Source of the DNA: Flavobacterium psychrophilum
GTDB taxonomy: Bacteria > Bacteroidota > Bacteroidia > Flavobacteriales > Flavobacteriaceae
Assembly: GCA_945878515.1 (NCBI GenBank)
Contig: CAMCTL010000030.1
Location: 1-26,878 of the forward strand
DNA length: 26,878 nucleotides
Direction: 5' to 3'
The translations under genes and the position numbers were made by a program. The notes below the pieces were generated by a model. That model had not been told where the DNA came from. It saw nothing but the letters and a program-made list of their open reading frames with translations, and did no database searches. Below are positions 23,668 through 26,878 of the stretch, piece by piece. How positions within the stretch are numbered: position 1 is the stretch's first letter; the number at the start of each line of letters is the position of its first letter.

Positions 23668-24333
23668 TTATTTAGTTAAACTGTCTTTAATTGTGCTTAT
23701 TGGTTTTGTTTGGATTGTTGGCTTTTCGGTTGGAGCTTGATTTAATGTACCCGTATTTTTTAGAAAAATTTCTTTTTTGAAAGCTGCTTCGGGAATAAAA
23801 TTTTGTAAAGTCACAGTACAAATCAAAGGTTGGTTAATGCCAATTTTTTTGTCATCACCATGGTATCCATAAGCGATTTGAGATGGAAAAAGAAAAATTA
23901 CTTTCTCTTTTTTGTGCATCAATTTTATCCCTTCACGCAAACCGGTCATTATATTCTGCTTGTCGATGGCGTAAGTTTGGGGTTTTAATTCCAGTTCAGA
24001 ATAGATTATTTTTCCTTTTAAGTCTTTTATTTCATAATTGAAAAAAGCGACATCTCCTTTTTTTGGTGTTAAAGTATCTAAGGTGTTTTGAACAACATAA
24101 GTATACCAATAACCTTTAGTAGAAGCTAGATATTTTACTTTTGGATTGCTTTTTATCAAGGCATCTATTTGATCTTCTTCAGAGGCATTCATTTTTTTGT
24201 TTCTTTCAGCTGATTTTTTCATAAAAGTTCCCGAAGCTTGAGAAACAGGTCTTCGGGCTTCTTGACTTTGTTTGCAACTTGAAGCAAAAATAGAAACTAA
24301 AAATGTTATAAAAATTATTTTACTGTATTTCAT
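23668..24333 (-). CDS. gldI: GldI-like gliding-associated FKBP lipoprotein
   Basis: 221 residues. The signal peptide ends with C20 in FASSC, a lipobox. The mature part has a Lys/Asn-rich spacer, then one FKBP domain at about 80-185 (KGDVAFFNYEIKDLKGKIIYSELELKPQTYAID, GLREGIKLMHKKEKVIFLFPSQIAYGY, INQPLICTVTLQNF) and a Thr/Pro-rich tail. This layout matches GldI of Flavobacterium, an FKBP-type lipoprotein needed for gliding and type IX secretion, probably by helping other Gld/Spr proteins fold. Its ATG is 6 bp after the DHH gene, a tight operon. Identification rests on recognition of the family; a general FKBP lipoprotein is the alternative. Confidence 0.82.
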   Translation of the reverse strand: MKYSKIIFITFLVSIFASSCKQSQEARRPVSQASGTFMKKSAERNKKMNASEEDQIDALIKSNPKVKYLASTKGYWYTYVVQNTLDTLTPKKGDVAFFNYEIKDLKGKIIYSELELKPQTYAIDKQNIMTGLREGIKLMHKKEKVIFLFPSQIAYGYHGDDKKIGINQPLICTVTLQNFIPEAAFKKEIFLKNTGTLNQAPTEKPTIQTKPISTIKDSLTK

Positions 24334-24339
24334 ACTATT

Positions 24340-25344
24340 TTATATTTTTAATTTGCTAACCAAATCTTCAAATTTCTTAATGGTTTCTTCCATCGACGAT
24401 TTGGATTTTCCACCAGCTGCATTGCAATGTCCACCGCCTTCAAAATGTTCTCTAGCAAAAAGATTCACATCAAAATTACCTTGTGAACGAAATGAAATTT
24501 TAATTATTTTTTCCTCTTTATTTTCAATAAAAATAGCTGCAAAAATAATTCCTTTAATGCTTAAACCATAATTGACTATTCCTTCTGTATCTCCTTTGAT
24601 ATAATTGAAACTGTCTAATTCTTGTTGTGTAAGCGTAGTGTAAGTTGTTTTATGTTCGACAAAAATTTTCATGTTTTGGAGTGCTCTTCCTAATAGTTGC
24701 AGTCTGTCAAACGAACTATTATCATAAAGTAGCGTCGGAATTTCGGTGTTTTCGACACCCAAATCAATCAAATCGGCAATAATTCTATGCGTTGTTCCTG
24801 TTGTTTTTGGGAAACGAAACGAACCAGAATCGGTCAAAATTCCAGTGTAAATGCAAGTGCCAATGGTTTTGTCAATATCAGATTTTTGGCCAAGTGCAAC
24901 AATAAAATGATACAACATTTCGCAAGTAGAACCATAAGCAGTATCAGAATAGGTTACTGTTGCATAATCATCCGGCGATAGATGGTGATCAATCATTACA
25001 AAAGGAACCTTTAGTTTTTCTAGAACCTTTTCCATTTCGCCCACGCGATGCAAAGCATTGAAGTCTAAAGTAAATATTAGTTCACTTTCTTCAAGTATCG
25101 TAGTGCAATTTTTTTTGTCTTTTTCAAATACTTTGACAGTTTCAGAACCTGGCATCCAAGCTAAAAAATCTGGGAACTCGTTTGGAGAAATCACAACAGG
25201 ATTGTGATTGTTTTTAAGTAAAAAATGATACAATCCTAGAGTAGAACCCATTGCATCTCCATCAGGACTTCGATGCGGAATGATGGCAATTTTTTTAGGC
25301 GTGGATAATAGTTGTTGAATCGTTTGTATATCTTGTATTTTCAT
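24340..25344 (-). CDS. NrnA-like DHH/DHHA1 phosphoesterase
   Basis: 334 residues. DHH motif I is HRSPDGDAMGS (24-34), motif II LDFN near 94, motif III IDHH (near 119), and motif IV GILTDSGSFRF. The C-terminal DHHA1 substrate domain ends in HFEGGGHCNAAGG. This matches NrnA-type enzymes, which degrade oligoribonucleotides, pAp and in some species c-di-AMP or pApA; the exact substrate cannot be read from sequence. It starts 69 bp after the chloride channel gene and overlaps nothing, and gldI follows 6 bp later. A TAATTTCG (one mismatch to TAnnTTTG) lies just before its start, so it may have its own promoter. Confidence 0.92.
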   Translation of the reverse strand: MKIQDIQTIQQLLSTPKKIAIIPHRSPDGDAMGSTLGLYHFLLKNNHNPVVISPNEFPDFLAWMPGSETVKVFEKDKKNCTTILEESELIFTLDFNALHRVGEMEKVLEKLKVPFVMIDHHLSPDDYATVTYSDTAYGSTCEMLYHFIVALGQKSDIDKTIGTCIYTGILTDSGSFRFPKTTGTTHRIIADLIDLGVENTEIPTLLYDNSSFDRLQLLGRALQNMKIFVEHKTTYTTLTQQELDSFNYIKGDTEGIVNYGLSIKGIIFAAIFIENKEEKIIKISFRSQGNFDVNLFAREHFEGGGHCNAAGGKSKSSMEETIKKFEDLVSKLKI

Positions 25345-25413
25345 AGTTTGCGAAATTACATTATTTTGCTAAACAGTTGCAAACAATTTTATTTTTAACA
25401 AACTTTTACAACT

Positions 25414-26661
25414 CTATATTGCAAGGCTTTTTTTTCTTTTAAAATACTGATACAAACGCGCTTTTGCCCCTTTTACATTTTGCGATGAATAGATGCCAAC
25501 TGAACCTGAAAAAAAATAGGCTATTATACAAGCTAGTCCAATGAAAAAGCCACTTTCAATACCAAATAGTTCCATTCCCATAATTGTACAAGCAATAGGA
25601 GTATGGGTAGCTCCTGAAAAAACGGCTACAAATCCCATTCCAGCCAAAAGTGCAATTGGTAGAGGGATATAAATGGATACAAAACTTCCCAATGTGGCAC
25701 CAACGAAGAAAAGTGGTGTTACCTCTCCGCCCTTGAAACCAGCTCCAAGTGTGAAACCTGTCAACAAAATTTTGACTAAAAAATCATACCATTGCGTAGT
25801 TGTTGAGAAAGAGGCTACGATACTTGGAATTCCCAATCCAATGTATTTTGTTGTGACAATAAAATGAACTAAAACTGCTAAAATAAGTCCACCAATAAAT
25901 GGTCTCAACGGCGGATATTTGATGTTTTTTGAAAATAATTTTCCCCAAAAATGGGTACTTCTTGAGAACAACATGGCAGCTAAACCAAATAAAATTCCGG
26001 AAACAATAACCCACAGAAAATCGATTGTTGTGAATTGAGGGACAATTGCAATAGTGTAATGAGTGTGTTTTACTTGCCAAAATTCAGCCGTAAAATATGC
26101 TATATATGCGGTAATGAAAGATAAAATTATACTTTTGAAACTAATTACACTAAAATATAAAACTTCTAAAGCAAACAAAGCACCAGCCAATGGTGTTCCA
26201 AAAACCGATGCAAAACCCGCACTGATACCGAGAATAATGAGCGTTTTTCTATCCGAATCATTTAAATGAAAAGGTTTTTGGAATTGGTCTGCAATAGCGC
26301 CACTCATTTGTACAGCTGTACCTTCACGACCCGCTGAACCTCCAAAAAGATGGGTAACTAAAGTGCAGATAAGCACCATCGGAGCCATTTTGATCGGAAT
26401 GGTTTTTTGTGGATTTTCGTATTCATTTAGTAGTAGATTATTGCCTTTTACCACATCATTTCCATAAAAATGATACAATAATCCGATGCAAAGTCCTCCT
26501 ACTGGCAACAGCCAAATGAGCCAATTGTGATTTTCTCTATATTGAGTAACCCATTCTAATGACACCAAAAAAAAGGCCGAAGCCGAACCAGAAAATATAC
26601 CTATCAAAAGACAAATGTAGATCCATTTTGCTATGAGTAATGAGGTTTTTTTTAGGTTCAT
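25414..26661 (-). CDS. ClC-family chloride channel/transporter
   Basis: 415 residues with about ten to twelve hydrophobic helices, the ClC fold. The second selectivity motif G-R-E-G appears as GSAGREGTAVQ with gating Glu E113; the GGEVTPLFFVGATLG motif lies in the C-terminal half. The first motif (GSGIP) is not seen at the expected place (GNDVVKGNNLLLNEY). No CBS domains follow the membrane part. It may be a channel or a Cl-/H+ exchanger; some ClC branches carry fluoride. It lies upstream of the DHH-gldI pair on the same strand, with a 19-bp perfect palindrome between it and the RidA gene. Confidence 0.88.
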   Translation of the reverse strand: MNLKKTSLLIAKWIYICLLIGIFSGSASAFFLVSLEWVTQYRENHNWLIWLLPVGGLCIGLLYHFYGNDVVKGNNLLLNEYENPQKTIPIKMAPMVLICTLVTHLFGGSAGREGTAVQMSGAIADQFQKPFHLNDSDRKTLIILGISAGFASVFGTPLAGALFALEVLYFSVISFKSIILSFITAYIAYFTAEFWQVKHTHYTIAIVPQFTTIDFLWVIVSGILFGLAAMLFSRSTHFWGKLFSKNIKYPPLRPFIGGLILAVLVHFIVTTKYIGLGIPSIVASFSTTTQWYDFLVKILLTGFTLGAGFKGGEVTPLFFVGATLGSFVSIYIPLPIALLAGMGFVAVFSGATHTPIACTIMGMELFGIESGFFIGLACIIAYFFSGSVGIYSSQNVKGAKARLYQYFKRKKSLAI

Positions 26662-26675
26662 CTTTGATTTATTTT

Positions 26676-26714
26676 ATTACACCTGACAGGTTTTTAAAAC
26701 CTGTCAGGTGTAAT
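26676..26714. repeat. Perfect 19-bp-arm palindrome between ridA-like and clc genes
   Basis: Arms 26676-26694 and 26696-26714, centred on one T, built around CACCTGACAGGTTTT. No T-run beyond the stem, so it is not a standard terminator; words of this type recur as dispersed palindromes in flavobacteria (recollection). It lies 10 bp from the RidA stop and 15 bp from the ClC start. Confidence 0.75.
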
Positions 26715-26723
26715 TGAAGTGAA

Positions 26724-26878
26724 TTAGTTAGCAACAACAGCCGTAAATTCTATTTCTACTAAATACTCTGGAGCTACTAATTTGCTTACTTCATAAAAAC
26801 CTGTAGCTGGTTTTATGTCTTTAAAAAAAGCGGCGTGTGATCTAGCAACATCTTCAAAAGTAGTAATGTCGGTAGTAA
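26724..26878 (-). CDS. RidA family protein (reactive imine deaminase), partial
   Basis: Only the last 51 codons lie in the window; the start is beyond the right edge. The readable C-terminus (DITTFEDVARSHAAFF, KPATGFYEV, PEYLVEIEFTAVVAN) fits RidA/YjgF proteins, whose end commonly reads A-T-(V/F)-x-E-V-S-x-L...L-V-E-I-E-A-x-A. RidA hydrolyses reactive 2-aminoacrylate and similar imines; subgroups differ in substrate. The usual key Arg is replaced here by Gly-Phe (PATGFYEV where RidA has PAR-x-x-V/Y-E-V), so this may be a non-deaminase subgroup. It is the most upstream gene of the minus-strand run in view. Confidence 0.75.
   Translation of the reverse strand, partial: TTDITTFEDVARSHAAFFKDIKPATGFYEVSKLVAPEYLVEIEFTAVVAN

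Noticed and set aside
1..26878. CRISPR array, tRNA, rRNA, prophage or complete insertion sequence
   Set aside because: No regularly spaced repeats, cloverleaf-like sequence, phage genes or transposase were seen.

Overview
The window looks like chromosomal DNA of a flavobacterium (Bacteroidota). It is AT-rich, several genes have TAnnTTTG -7 promoter boxes just upstream, Shine-Dalgarno sites are mostly absent, and it carries a gldI-like gliding-motility lipoprotein, cyclophilin-FKBP fusions, a thrA-thrB-thrC operon with a fused aspartokinase/homoserine dehydrogenase, and a small antitoxin-like ORF of a type I associate with Bacteroidota PIN genes. This rests on reading the sequence only; no search was run.

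Region 1 (1-7610, + strand) is a phosphorelay cluster. It starts with a sigma-54-dependent response regulator cut by the window edge. A FIST-domain sensor protein and a 1533-residue hybrid histidine kinase follow, with gaps of 5 bp and 1 bp. The kinase carries three copies of a two-PAS module, a seventh PAS, HisKA, HATPase, receiver and HPt. A receiver-only protein comes last, behind a palindromic site and a possible -24/-12 (sigma-54) promoter, so the first gene may control the last. The AT-rich stretch 7611-8153 is mostly empty.

Region 2 (8154-11640, + strand) holds a UvrD/PcrA helicase and a YciO/Sua5-family protein. Between them lies a GIY-YIG nuclease gene flanked by two inverted copies of a hairpin element with conserved ends and diverged, still self-complementary stems. 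It looks like a small nuclease-plus-palindrome cassette.

Region 3 (11703-18058, - strand) is threonine biosynthesis. A -7 promoter drives a 31-codon leader peptide ending in a run of five Thr codons, then thrA and thrB, a PIN toxin with a small antitoxin-like partner that has its own promoter, thrC, and a GNAT acetyltransferase.

Region 4 (18269-20949, + strand) is a phosphate uptake pair (DUF47/PhoU-like plus PiT transporter) and an unrecognised 145-residue protein. A strong hairpin terminator separates it from the next block.

Region 5 (21147-26878, - strand), in transcription order, is a RidA-family gene (cut by the window end), a ClC-family chloride channel, an NrnA-like DHH phosphoesterase, gldI, and two tandem cyclophilin-FKBP fusion proteins. 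The close spacing from the DHH gene to gldI and the shared strand suggest one or two operons devoted largely to folding of exported proteins.
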